Source: Streptomyces sp. NBC_01717 (GTDB taxonomy: Bacteria > Actinomycetota > Actinomycetes > Streptomycetales > Streptomycetaceae). Taken from it: a stretch of DNA of 64,000 nt. A program made the translations under genes and the position numbers. Positions 30,401 through 37,700 of the stretch are shown here, in pieces. Each line of letters opens with the position of its first letter. Position 1 is the first letter of the stretch. The stretch is from positions 372,001-436,000 of the forward strand of contig NZ_CP109179.1 of the NCBI RefSeq assembly GCF_036248255.1, in the 5' to 3' direction. The notes beneath the pieces are model-generated. The model searched no databases. It was not told where the DNA came from and was given only the letters and a program-made list of their open reading frames with translations.

Positions 30401-31454
30401 CGAGGCCACGCAGGTCCACCAACCGCCCGGCGCGTGCCAGGCCGTAGAAGACAGCCGCCGGAACGGCTTCCGGCAGTTCCTTGGAGAGGCGGCAGGAGCC
30501 CGCGAACAGCTCCAGAACGTCGTCGTCCAGCCCGGTCTCGCGGGCCGCGAAGGTGATGTCGCGGTGGCCTTCTTCGTCCAGACGCGCCGCCGCCTCACAC
30601 ACTGCGGCCTCGCGGCCCGCATCGTCGGCGCCGGAGTCGGAGTCGGAGTCTGCCCGCCCCCTGGCCAGTACGTGGCTGGGCATCAATTGGGCAAGAGCCC
30701 GCCATACGCGTTCGTACTCGGACGGACCGCGCTCGGCCGTGGCGCCGTCGAGCATCAAGCGGAGCGTCTCCACCCTGCGGGCCGCAATACCGAGAATCGC
30801 CTCGTCGGCCGTCACCACGTGCTCCGCGGTGAGCATCTCACCGTCCGGAACGCGTACCACCGTGAACCGTTCCTGACGTTCGTTGTCGCACGTCACGGTG
30901 AAGACGAGGTCAGGGACAAGTTCGCCGCCGGTTGGAAGGTCACCTGACGCGAACTGCTCCGTCCCGTAACCGATCTCGAACCATCCGGCCTCGCCTGTCG
31001 TGGGATGCGGCCCGGTGACAGCCCGGCCCAGCAACTGCCCCCTGTCCTCCCCGTCCCGCCCGAAGAACAGGTCCCGGTCGAGCGCGACGACCAAGGCGCG
31101 GTCGACAGGACCTGAATCGCCCACCACCTGCCCGCGCACCACCCACTCCGGCGCCGTTTCCTCCCGGTACGCGTGCAACTGCGACAGCCTGCCACTCAAA
31201 GCCTCGGCCGTGGGCCTGTCGACCTCGCCCGAGACCTCAGGCAGCGCCGCTCGTTCCTGGAACAGCCTGACGAGTCCGCGGGTGGTGGGGCCATACTCCC
31301 CCCGCTCCTGCTGCAGTCCCTCCACCAGGCACCGATAGTCGTCGACGGTTACGCCGAACTCGCCTAGATCGAGGAGGAACTGCAGCCCATCCTGAAGGTT
31401 CGCGACATCGTCAGTGCTGCTGGCCCGCATGACCGGCGGGTCGATCGGGTGCAT
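21423..31454 (-). CDS. Tc toxin TcA-like subunit (neuraminidase-like, TcB-binding C-terminus)
   Basis: This 3,343-aa protein starts with a peptidoglycan-binding-like helical repeat (about 10-80) and a beta-sandwich-like segment (about 100-220). A SpvA/VRP1-like region carries CECGQCRSWLSPAAYFVDLL near residue 705. The 'ABC toxin N-terminal' and neuraminidase-like regions lie around 1,600-1,950 (FLYPENWIEPELRDD near 1,745). A Gly/Ala-rich hydrophobic pore-like stretch lies near 2,720-2,850. The C-terminal TcB-binding domain is at about 3,110-3,343 (FDYDTISDLVLHLHYTARD). TcA subunits form the pentameric injection channel of Tc complexes. ATG 31454 is chosen because GGAG lies 7 nt upstream and homology begins there; about 40 upstream in-frame codons belong to the duplicated RHS tail. 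Its natural partner is the TcB-TcC fusion immediately upstream. The target host is unknown. Confidence 0.9.
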   Translation of the reverse strand: MHPIDPPVMRASSTDDVANLQDGLQFLLDLGEFGVTVDDYRCLVEGLQQERGEYGPTTRGLVRLFQERAALPEVSGEVDRPTAEALSGRLSQLHAYREETAPEWVVRGQVVGDSGPVDRALVVALDRDLFFGRDGEDRGQLLGRAVTGPHPTTGEAGWFEIGYGTEQFASGDLPTGGELVPDLVFTVTCDNERQERFTVVRVPDGEMLTAEHVVTADEAILGIAARRVETLRLMLDGATAERGPSEYERVWRALAQLMPSHVLARGRADSDSDSGADDAGREAAVCEAAARLDEEGHRDITFAARETGLDDDVLELFAGSCRLSKELPEAVPAAVFYGLARAGRLVDLRGLGAAGLAMLDAGLRRAMGENIIPALGEGLLAAAVQTIHRLAPVQVLDQPTSGERASLREVLSLAVQDEGQQLELLQLAADFEGSHAEFTESLHGHEGLQDQAERIGFVTQLGSLTRDNVPMMRALETTTGATSMRALAFALEPETVRGLASDPAVTVPADLPGDSDTARRRHYADGVLGLLRNAYPTVSVARKIGELADEGADSVVTTHAARFLKEVALSREDFNLATSRITDFADHIGGSEEEREAALRDVLRVQRLFRISTSEGNLEGLLRSGFSSSFDITRKMTLEGFVANHRQALGGEAETALTYRRAAAVSAANMMMALHVHQLGTDVTPYSVSGGMKEVPSWAQLFGTASGCECGQCRSWLSPAAYFVDLLLFLDKKHTADQTKTPLEVLLARRPDLGHLKLSCENTDTTLPYIDLVNEVLETYAVSGGVPDASAAHDVTDETAQEPRDSPRNVQESAYRQLARATYPPSLPFDRGLEISRAYLGQLGVARHELLAAFEGSYADAGTEAAKRRESLAESLGISAREHEIITGHDFSGTPRWVELVELFGSAEGGTAVGTDVPSFLDRSQLRFADLVELLTCRFIGPAQVLYERLEAVHGEFEVTSKELRAFIDAGYVADAQLTAKLAGVHRTPAQLKVRLESEFPPERMAELIVLHSEQGRDCDPAGMRMQNLDGTALGGGELRRIAVFLRLWRKLRWTMPELDTALLAFGAAEDGASPDLLTELARLKRLRQTSDADLPTLLSLWGALDTRGPTSPYHRLFQNRSVQNPTDGDFQLRPGGDELVTMDEPETDRRRLQDKVPTILAALRVSEDELRSITAEAVRCGELDSSPERRWLCLGNLSVLHRYVLLARLHDLSITDLITLLRLVGTDPFTGPQATLDFGELVGSVRQSGLSIAQLNYLYGEPAPGPESIGPTGQELAATAAELRSAWAEVTREHTANAEVTTEQLQTKLAMLLDPTTLPLAMSLIEGRPANGDIPYGSQLQQMRTRFTERYPTSRELAQAAASAVFPPPVTLGNTEEDEERRRSRRLAAVKALLPLLHNVLGQSRVRQTLQQALGLDADVLRVLLEETEVLGGIDNSEQPAVQDFLPKVATVAPDGPPEPSSALFTSLTRLYKIALLARTLSLGVDELRHFARHGDDFGGFDLRAFATSPDPSGFAAFGRLAAYAALRDRLTPGPVRLLDVLTAPAAQRVAALIAATHWDDVMVMDALAACGKTPEDLRDERALLTLEHVAQLAHKVGVLPSTLKAWGAQNPSTSSSEPHSQQQAQAIVDAVKAKYDHDSWQEVTRAINDPLRERQRDALVAHVSTLIGARSQEELFEHFLIDVAMSACMLTSRIKQAISSVQLFVQRCLLNLESDATPDAIDSEQWQWRKSYRVWEANRKIFLYPENWIEPELRDDKSPFFAELESELLQADVNTDTVERGMLAYLRKAEAVANLEVCGFHMQNENDTSVLHVFGRTRTGVPRGYYYRRLLGGKEWTPWEPVPVDIQGVEKEDTDSQSGVHLLPVVWRGKLHLFWPQFVKKNRKSQAVGTTARADGMPLEEPVSYWEVKLAWSRYEHGTWTPKQVSSDLAEWPSTPATRPVRALGKGRRREFTLDDAAGDPMRILLRSRIENDSLHIDMLMRTVDTWVYPFDTHAFEVVFPDPTAAPTFVQSLDIVRRPLSAGTGRFQRQWFRDTLRLVSMEKRMYPPVPILGTCPTSYWVTPAAQHDLPPLDSLMFYQDDHHGYLVLLSEDHETVWPQLVSAPPAEPRPEVTLPQLIDPGFRIPQLNLPRPPEFSVHGSPWRAAMHTLLPSAIQRAATTTGLRTTVLNGGFKAMDMAGGVSTGRAPRQVADAMLNAMTRDISDLVVGGLITRADTRPTVNARFVTFFHPQMSTFAHRLQRQGLPGLLSLESQSLGDDAEFAQTYQPVGERVAGPYPQHGVDFTPGGAYSIYNWELFFHVPVLLATRLSRHQRFAEAQRWFHYVFDPTDNSPQAGTGRFWKMKPLRDATSESLADLFAKVTPGQANTPEEQEVVDQLEILAEHPFQPHRIARMRHAAYQKFVVMKYLDNLISWGDQLYSRDTIESVNEATQLYVLAARLLGTRPERITRSGRTEPQSFFQLRPRLDEAGNALAELENRLPFASMLGPAPSSAGMSVLLGTGTAPYFCIPQNDKLLGYWDLVDDRLFKIRHCMNIEGGVRQLPLFEPPIDPALLVRAAAAGIDVADAVADVGAPLPRYRFQVALQNALEICNEVRAFGAALLAALEKKDGEALAAVRAQHESALLQSVTMVKDWQIAEADATVAALRASRDAAIHQLFHYGRLLGEQAPSVPEEPNAPESPQARPGVGITPLYAPTGRFELTDGGKIIVSGAAVGAAAGSLIAGPTGAAAGAAIGGATGDIEVASTQSGSKILTYEQDELFQSFLATTHTMAGAVAEGIAPLFHLIPQFELALKPLGIGGGAAFGGMALGAGASAVAKVLEAVGKWHSFRSSLAQKLAGVVWREQDHAFQRNSAVMQIAQIDREMITAQIRRALNDADRTSHGTQIEQAAEVERFLREKYTNQELYGWMERETGSLFFRAFQLAQDLAKQAERSYRFELGIPDSTPETSFVIGTGSWDSLHKGLLAGERLGLALRQMDRAYQERNRREYEITRHISLLQLDPESLLRLRATGVCEFEVPETLFDLDFPGHYFRRIKSVGVSVPCVVGPYTGVTGTLTLLNNRVRVKSLVSDGAGAAGGEAGGYAEQTQDPRFLRDYVPLQSIATSGAQSDSGMFELSFRDERYLPFEGAGAISRWRFALPDEFRQFDYDTISDLVLHLHYTARDAGAMQRSKAVGELKKTFSGEGAAPDAPAALKRMVSLRHEFPDAWHRFLRTPADVDRKLTVNISKQRFPYFTTRGDVTVTKLSLLSPGDGAGIQDMRITFTDTSSGQPLASPLVLRTSGQAVHPALTEFQPDSPLSLQVRDSETDTWEVTVAAAQAADIDELTDLVLLCEYRFRLAESR

Positions 31455-31512
31455 GAGGTTCTCCGAGTGGTGGCGAGGGGGCCCAGGACGGGAGCTTTCT
31501 GGCCTTGGCTTT

Positions 31513-31714
31513 ACCGAGGTGTGGTTTTGAGTAGTTCCTTTGCCTCGTCGGTGATGTTCAGCGTCGGCTCGTTGAAGCACGGATGCTCGGGATTCATTCC
31601 TATTCCCCTGGCAACCGAGGCATAGTTTTGAGTAGTTCCTTTGCCTTGTCGGTGATGTTCAGCATCAACTCGTTGTAGCGCGGATGTCCGGGATTCATTC
31701 CGATCTCCCTGGCC
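31513..31714 (-). repeat. Tandem 101-bp duplication of the RHS toxin tail
   Basis: 31513-31613 and 31614-31714 are two copies of one 101-bp unit, differing at about 15 positions. The right copy encodes the last residues of the TcB-TcC gene (NITDKAKELLKT). The left copy, after the stop codon, encodes a diverged version (NITDEAKELLKT, ending at its own stop) without a start. Because 101 is not a multiple of three, the live gene reads out of frame at the junction and ends in an added LPGE instead of the stop seen in the orphan copy. Confidence 0.88.
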
Positions 31715-34700
31715 AAGGCGTGGTACGTGTTTCCTCCTCCGAGCTTAAATTCAATCCACTCGTGAGCGATCACCGCGTCGAGGCGGGTTTCGCGTAATGC
31801 TTGGTTCCACTCTGACCAGTCCACTCGGTCCCGCAAAATGGAACCCTCAACCCAAATCCCTCCGTGACGCCCACCCACATTTCCGCCGAAATTATCCCCA
31901 TATTCGGTATAGCCTGAGCCCTTTTTGGTAAACCCTCTCGCGCCGATATTTTTCTTGGGAACTAGTTCGGCCATGCGTTTATTGGTCATACCGGCCATCT
32001 CGGTGTGCTCATGGGGCAGCGGAAACCTCCCCGTCACTACGCCCTCGCCAGCCATGGCACCCGGGCCGGGAATGCGCACCGGCCTGTTTGCCAGGTGCAT
32101 CGAGGCTCCCGCAGCCGCCGCGTTCCCGGCTGTGTCGCTGAGAACGCCGATCGCATGAGCCAGTTTCGAATCGGCTCCGAGGCGCGACGCGATGGAGGAG
32201 GTCAGTTCGTACTTGAAGGAGTTGGCGGACTTCCCGGTAGCGATCATCTTCACCGCGGACTGGCTTGTGTCGAGCCCGTTGAGGACAACCAGGGTCGACG
32301 CACCTGCGCTCTCCGGCTCCGCGGCAACGCCAGCCGCGATCTCGAGCGCTCCGCCAGCGAGTTGGGCCAGACCCATGACGCGCGTGACGATGGGGTCGTA
32401 TGTGAGGGTGGGCTGCAGGCGTTCCGCGACGGCCTTCAGCTTCTGCATGCTTTCTTGATCGGACATCGTGGGTGGCGCCGGATTCGGTGTCGCGTGAGCA
32501 GGCTTGCGTGCCGCCTGCTTCGGGACCGCCGCGTGTGAGCTCTGGGTCAGCACCCTGCTCGGCCCGGTCAAGCTCGCTCTGGGAACTCCGTTGCTATCGG
32601 TTCCGGAATCGTCCCGGTCAAGCCAGACCAAACCTGTGGAGACGCCTCCGGCCGGCGTCCGGATTTCGGTATGTGTACCGGTCGGGTCTGAATAACTAAC
32701 TGGATTGCACCGCGCATAGCGGTAGAGGTTTGACCCGTCGGACAATCCAGCGGGATCACAACTGGTCCATCTGCCAAGCCAGGTCGCGTAATGTCGCGCA
32801 CCGTGGCTGGAGAGTCCGCTCTCCTCGTCTCTTTCCTTCGCTGCGAATCCGTACCGTTTGGGGGTTTCGGTCGCGCTGCGACCGGCCTTATAGGCGGTAC
32901 TTCCGTACGGGTAGTACTCCTCGTAGGAGATGACCTGGGCCTGGTCGTCGAGTTCCAGGCTGGCGGATCCGAGGTGGTCACCGTACTGGTAGCGGATGAG
33001 CTGGCGAGGGGTAGGGTCACTACCCTGCAGCCTGGTACGTGTCTCGACCAGCGCGAGGCGTTGCGCCCCGTCCATGACGTGCAGGCTTTCTCGCTCCAGG
33101 GTGACCTGACCGCCGTTGCGGCGGCGGAAAATCTCGAAACCGCCTAGATAGATGCGCTCCTCCACCAGGCCGGGCGACTTCTCCCAGACCTTCCGGATCC
33201 GCCCGCCCGCCACGTCGTATGTGTAGAAGGCTCGGCCGCCGCCGCCCAGGTCCACCCCGCGAAGCCGGTCCCGGTGGTCATAACTCATTCCCGCCAGATG
33301 CGGCATGGACGTCATGCTTCCGTGCGCGTCATAGGTGTATCGGGCGCTGTAGTCCGGTGTGGAGGTGTGGTCGAGCAGCCCGGCAGGGTCAGCGGGAACG
33401 CTGGTGGCGAGGAGGCGATTGCTGTTTGGGGAGTACTGGTACCGCCGGTTCCAGACGACCTGGCCTGGTTGCGCGAGGTCGCGGCCACGGTGGTGCCGCA
33501 CGCCAAGGAGGTTGCCGACGTCGTCGTACCGGTAGGTCTCGACGTAGTTCCGCAGGGCCTGGCCGTCGGCGGGGAGCGTGGTGACCGTGCGGCTGCCGCG
33601 GTCAGAATCGACTTGGCCATCGCCGCCCCGGTGTTCGCGGCCCGCGGCCGCGATCAACCGGTACGTGGGGTCGTAGAGGTACTCGGAGCCGGCGTCGACG
33701 CACTCCTGATTGTGGAAGACGCGGTCGTTTGCCGTGTCCTGGATCCTGGTGATGTTTCCTACGGGATCGTAGGTGTAGGAGAGGCTCTGCAGGGCGTCCG
33801 CTCCGCGCCGGGTCTCCAGGCGGGCCAGGCGGAGGGTGATGGGGTCGTATTCGTAGGTCACCTGCACGCCATTGCCGTGGGCGATGCGGGTGCGCTCGCC
33901 CCGCTCGTTGTAGTCGATGTCCGTGATGAGGCGATGCTGGGTGGTGCCGGGATCCAACAGCGCTTGGGGTTCTGCCGGTTGCTCCAGCCATACGTCGACG
34001 CCTTCGAGCAGTGCTGCCTCGTTGTAGCGGGGCCGGATGACGTTCATCGTGGCGCCTGCGCGGTCGCTGTGCGGTGACACAATTTGGATCGGCCGGTTGA
34101 AGGCGTCGTACACGGTGCTGCCGGTGAAGGTCTCACCCTCCAGAAGCGCTTCCGTTTGCGGGCCGGAAAGGGCGGGCCAGTCGACATCGCTCCGGTGGTC
34201 ATGGAGCAGCCTCCGAGTGCTTCGTAGCAGGTTGCCCTTGAAGTCGAAGGCATCGTGGGTGACAAGGCCCGCTTCGTCGAACACCTGGAAGACTCTTCCT
34301 CGATGGTTCGCTACAGCACCCTGCTGCTCGCCGTACACGGTGCGTTCCACGCGGCGCTCGCTGTCCGCGGCCGCGCTGCGGAGGAACACTTCCAGCGGGC
34401 GTCGTAGGGCGTCGTAGGTGACACGGCGACTGAAGCCCCGGCTGTCCCAGGTCCGGATCGGTTTGCCCGTGACGTCGTTGAGGGTCCACCGTTCACCGGC
34501 GTCCGGGTTGTGGGTGTGCAGGGGACGGCCGATCAGGTCAAAGTCGGCAGTCATGACGATGACGCCGCGTGCGTCGGTGGCGCTGCGCTGATTGCCCTCG
34601 ATGTCGTGTTCCACACGGCTGGTGAGCATGCCCTCAGGGCCGTTGTCAGCGGCGGTCAGGAACACGCGACCAAGAGAGTCCAGGAAGGTCAACGACGGCG

Positions 34701-37700
34701 TCGCTGCATGAGCGCCGGCCTTCCGCGCCGCGTCGATCTCGGCTGCTGCACACTCGGGAGTCTCCCCCGGTCTCCTGCCCGCGCGCTGTTCCTGCCACGT
34801 CTGCCACATTGGTGATTGGCTGGCGATGTAACCGCGCACTAGATCGGCAACGTCGGGATCGGTGCGCGGATTCAGGCCGACGGTGTCGTTGCTGTCCCAT
34901 GAAGCCTGGCGCCATGGGTCGAAGACCGTTTTCGCGTAGGTGTGGTTCGGGTGGATGGTCGCGACCGGACGTCCGACAGGGTCATAGAACACGACCGCCG
35001 AGACACCAGCATCGGTCATCTCCCGCTCTTCCTCGTAGAGGTGGGTGGAGCTGAAGAACGGCTGGTACTGCCTGACCGGCAACCCCTTGTTGTTGTGAAG
35101 CGTGCGCCCAGTGCCCACCCAGCGTGGCTCAACGGGAACCTGCCGAAGTCGTCCCTCTTCCGTCAGGAGGGTTCCGGGCCGGACATCGCCCGATGGCCGA
35201 GGGGGCAGGCCGGTCAGGACAGGAGCGTCGGCGCTGCGTTCGGGAGCGTCTCCCGCCTCCGCCTGCACCTTGGTCTGAAGGTCGCGTCCGAATCCGTCCG
35301 AGTAGGTGAAGGCCATGCGGACCCCGCGGGCCTGGGCCACAGCGGATTCTGCGGCGTGGGTCTCGCGGACGAGCGTGGCCACGAGAGGCGGCTGCCCGCA
35401 CCGGGCGAACCGGTGAACGTCGTACACGGTGCGGCTCGTCGCCGCCCCCAGCAGGCCGCCGGCCCGGCCGCGCGGATCCGCCACGAATGACTGAAGAACT
35501 GTCAGCTCCGGGTCCGCCGCGTCCGGGTCGGCTGCGAAGTCAGCCAGCGAGTCGCCAACCGTATCGCCCGGCTTGCCCATCACGGCCGTGGCCACCACCT
35601 GTCCAAGGCAGTCGAACGCGGCGGCGCTCCGATTTCCGTTCGCGTCGGTGATTTCGTGCGGCTGGAGGACCCGGTAGTCGTAGTCGGCGCGGACGGTGTT
35701 GTCCAGCGCATCCCGGCTCTGAACGGCAAAAAGCCGGTGCGGCGTGTCGTAGGTCACGATCGTGGAGTGTGGCTGTCCCGGGTCGGTCTGACCGGTGCCG
35801 TCCCGGCCGAATGGATCGGTGAAACGATGTGGGAGAAAGAAGTTCTCCCGGGCAAAGGTGAGCTCCTCGTCGTGCGCCGCGGACGGGTCGGGATGATAGA
35901 AGACGCGTCCAGAGGGGATCCACCAGCCTGTGCTGTCCTCGCTGCGCACGTACCCACCTTCGCCTGCCAGCAGCGCGTCGGCGTCGCCGGTGGGCAGCAG
36001 GTTCTCCTGATCCCGGCGGAAGACCTGTGAGAGGAGTCCGGGAGTGAACGCCAGGGTGTACGTCTCGCCCGGCAACGCGTGCGACTGGTGCTGGCCCAAA
36101 GGCAGCAGGCGGCTGAGGTCATTGCTGCGGTAGCGGATGCGCGCGTGCTCGATGAGACGTCGATAGGGGACGGGTTCGGTGGCCTGCGCGTGCCCTGTGT
36201 CCTCGTACGGGAGTTCGTGGTCGCCGTCGCCTGCGGCGTCGAGTTTGCGCCGTAGGTCGTCGAAACGAAACAGCGGAGTGATGGGCCGCCCGGCTTCGTC
36301 TTCCGAGCTCGCGTCGGGGCTGACGTGGATCAGCTCGTAGCTGCGGCTCTCCCACGGAAGAGGGGGTCGGTGAACGTCCGGGTCCAGGCCGGGATCGGGA
36401 TCCTGGGTCGTGTAGCGGGTCTCGAAGATGGTCACCAGAGTCTGCTGCTGCCGCTTGCGGTCGTCGTCGGTGAGAACGGGGTCCGGGTCGGCCACTCGTC
36501 GTCCGTATCCGATGGCAACCGCGCGGGTGACGTTTCCCCAGATGTCGGTGTCGAGGGTGACCGTGTGGGTGACGCGGGGGTCGGCGTGCTGCTGCCCGAG
36601 CGGGCCGTACAACGCGCGCTCGTAATGGCACTCGATGCCTTCCCGTGCATGCGTGAGGAATACAGCGTGCTGGTTGGGGCCCTGCGGCTGGAGCAGCTCG
36701 ACGGTGTAGCTGTGTTCCGTGACGTGGTAGGGGCGGTCGGCTTTGCCCGCCTCGTCGGATGGGTCCTCGACAGTTCCGTCGAGGGCATAGACCTCCTCGC
36801 GCAGGGGGTAGCCGCGCAGGGCACGGCAGGCGTTCTGCGTCTCTCTCGGCGAAAGCACCCAGGGGGTAGAGGTCCCGTCCGGCTGCCGGACGGTGTCCGG
36901 CAGGATGGTGTCGTCCAGCAACATGGCGGGACGACCGGTCGAGGCGGCCGGTGCTCCGCCTGAAGCGTCAGCGTCTTCGCGATAGTATTCGTGCTCAAGT
37001 TGGCCGCTGATGCGCGCCCCTTCCAGCCACGCGCCGGTGTGGAACCAGGTGCGCGTCAGGACGGGGGGCACGTACGACGCCGGATCCATGTTCCCGGAAG
37101 CCGCGAGGCCGGCCTCGGCTGGTGCGTCCTCGGTGTGGGGCAATCCCCGTTCTTCGGTGTCGACCCGCTCCACGAGCCCAAACCCGTGAAACTCTCGCTC
37201 CTCACCGTCGTAGTAGCCGTGGTGATAGCGGTAGCTGCTGACGAAGCGGTTGCGGCTGATGTGATCGTAGATCTCGACCCGATCAACAACGTGGACCGGA
37301 AAGGGAACGCGCGTGATCCACTGGCGCCCAGAGGCCTCATCCTCCCGGTAGAAACGGGTGGACGGCGCGTAGCGCACCCGTGTCTCGGCGCTCAGGTTGT
37401 TGCGAACGCGGGTGAGGAGGTGGGGCTTGGTGCCGCCCATGAGATCCACGTATCGCACTGGTCGGCGGGAGTCGCCCGGCAGGGGGGAGGACCACACCAG
37501 GCATGCGGTCCCGTTGCCGAAGAGGTCCACGGTGGCGACCGTGGACGAGGAGTCGACCCGGGGGAAGCCGCGCAACGGCCGTGGAGGGCTCCATCGGTTG
37601 CCTGAGTCGTTGAAGTAAAGGCTTACGCCCTCGCAGCCGAGATAGACGATGTCGTTAGTGCCGGAGCCGTCGATGTCGGCCAGCCGTACCCGCTCCTGGT

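Noticed and set aside
31455..31580. Upstream extension of the TcA gene to an ATG at 31580
   Set aside because: These codons come from the duplicated RHS tail read in another frame and have no ribosome binding site. ATG 31454 has GGAG at the right distance and begins the family-like sequence.
31455..31599. Immunity gene between the RHS toxin and TcA
   Set aside because: The 145-bp gap only contains the orphan toxin-tail copy without a start codon.
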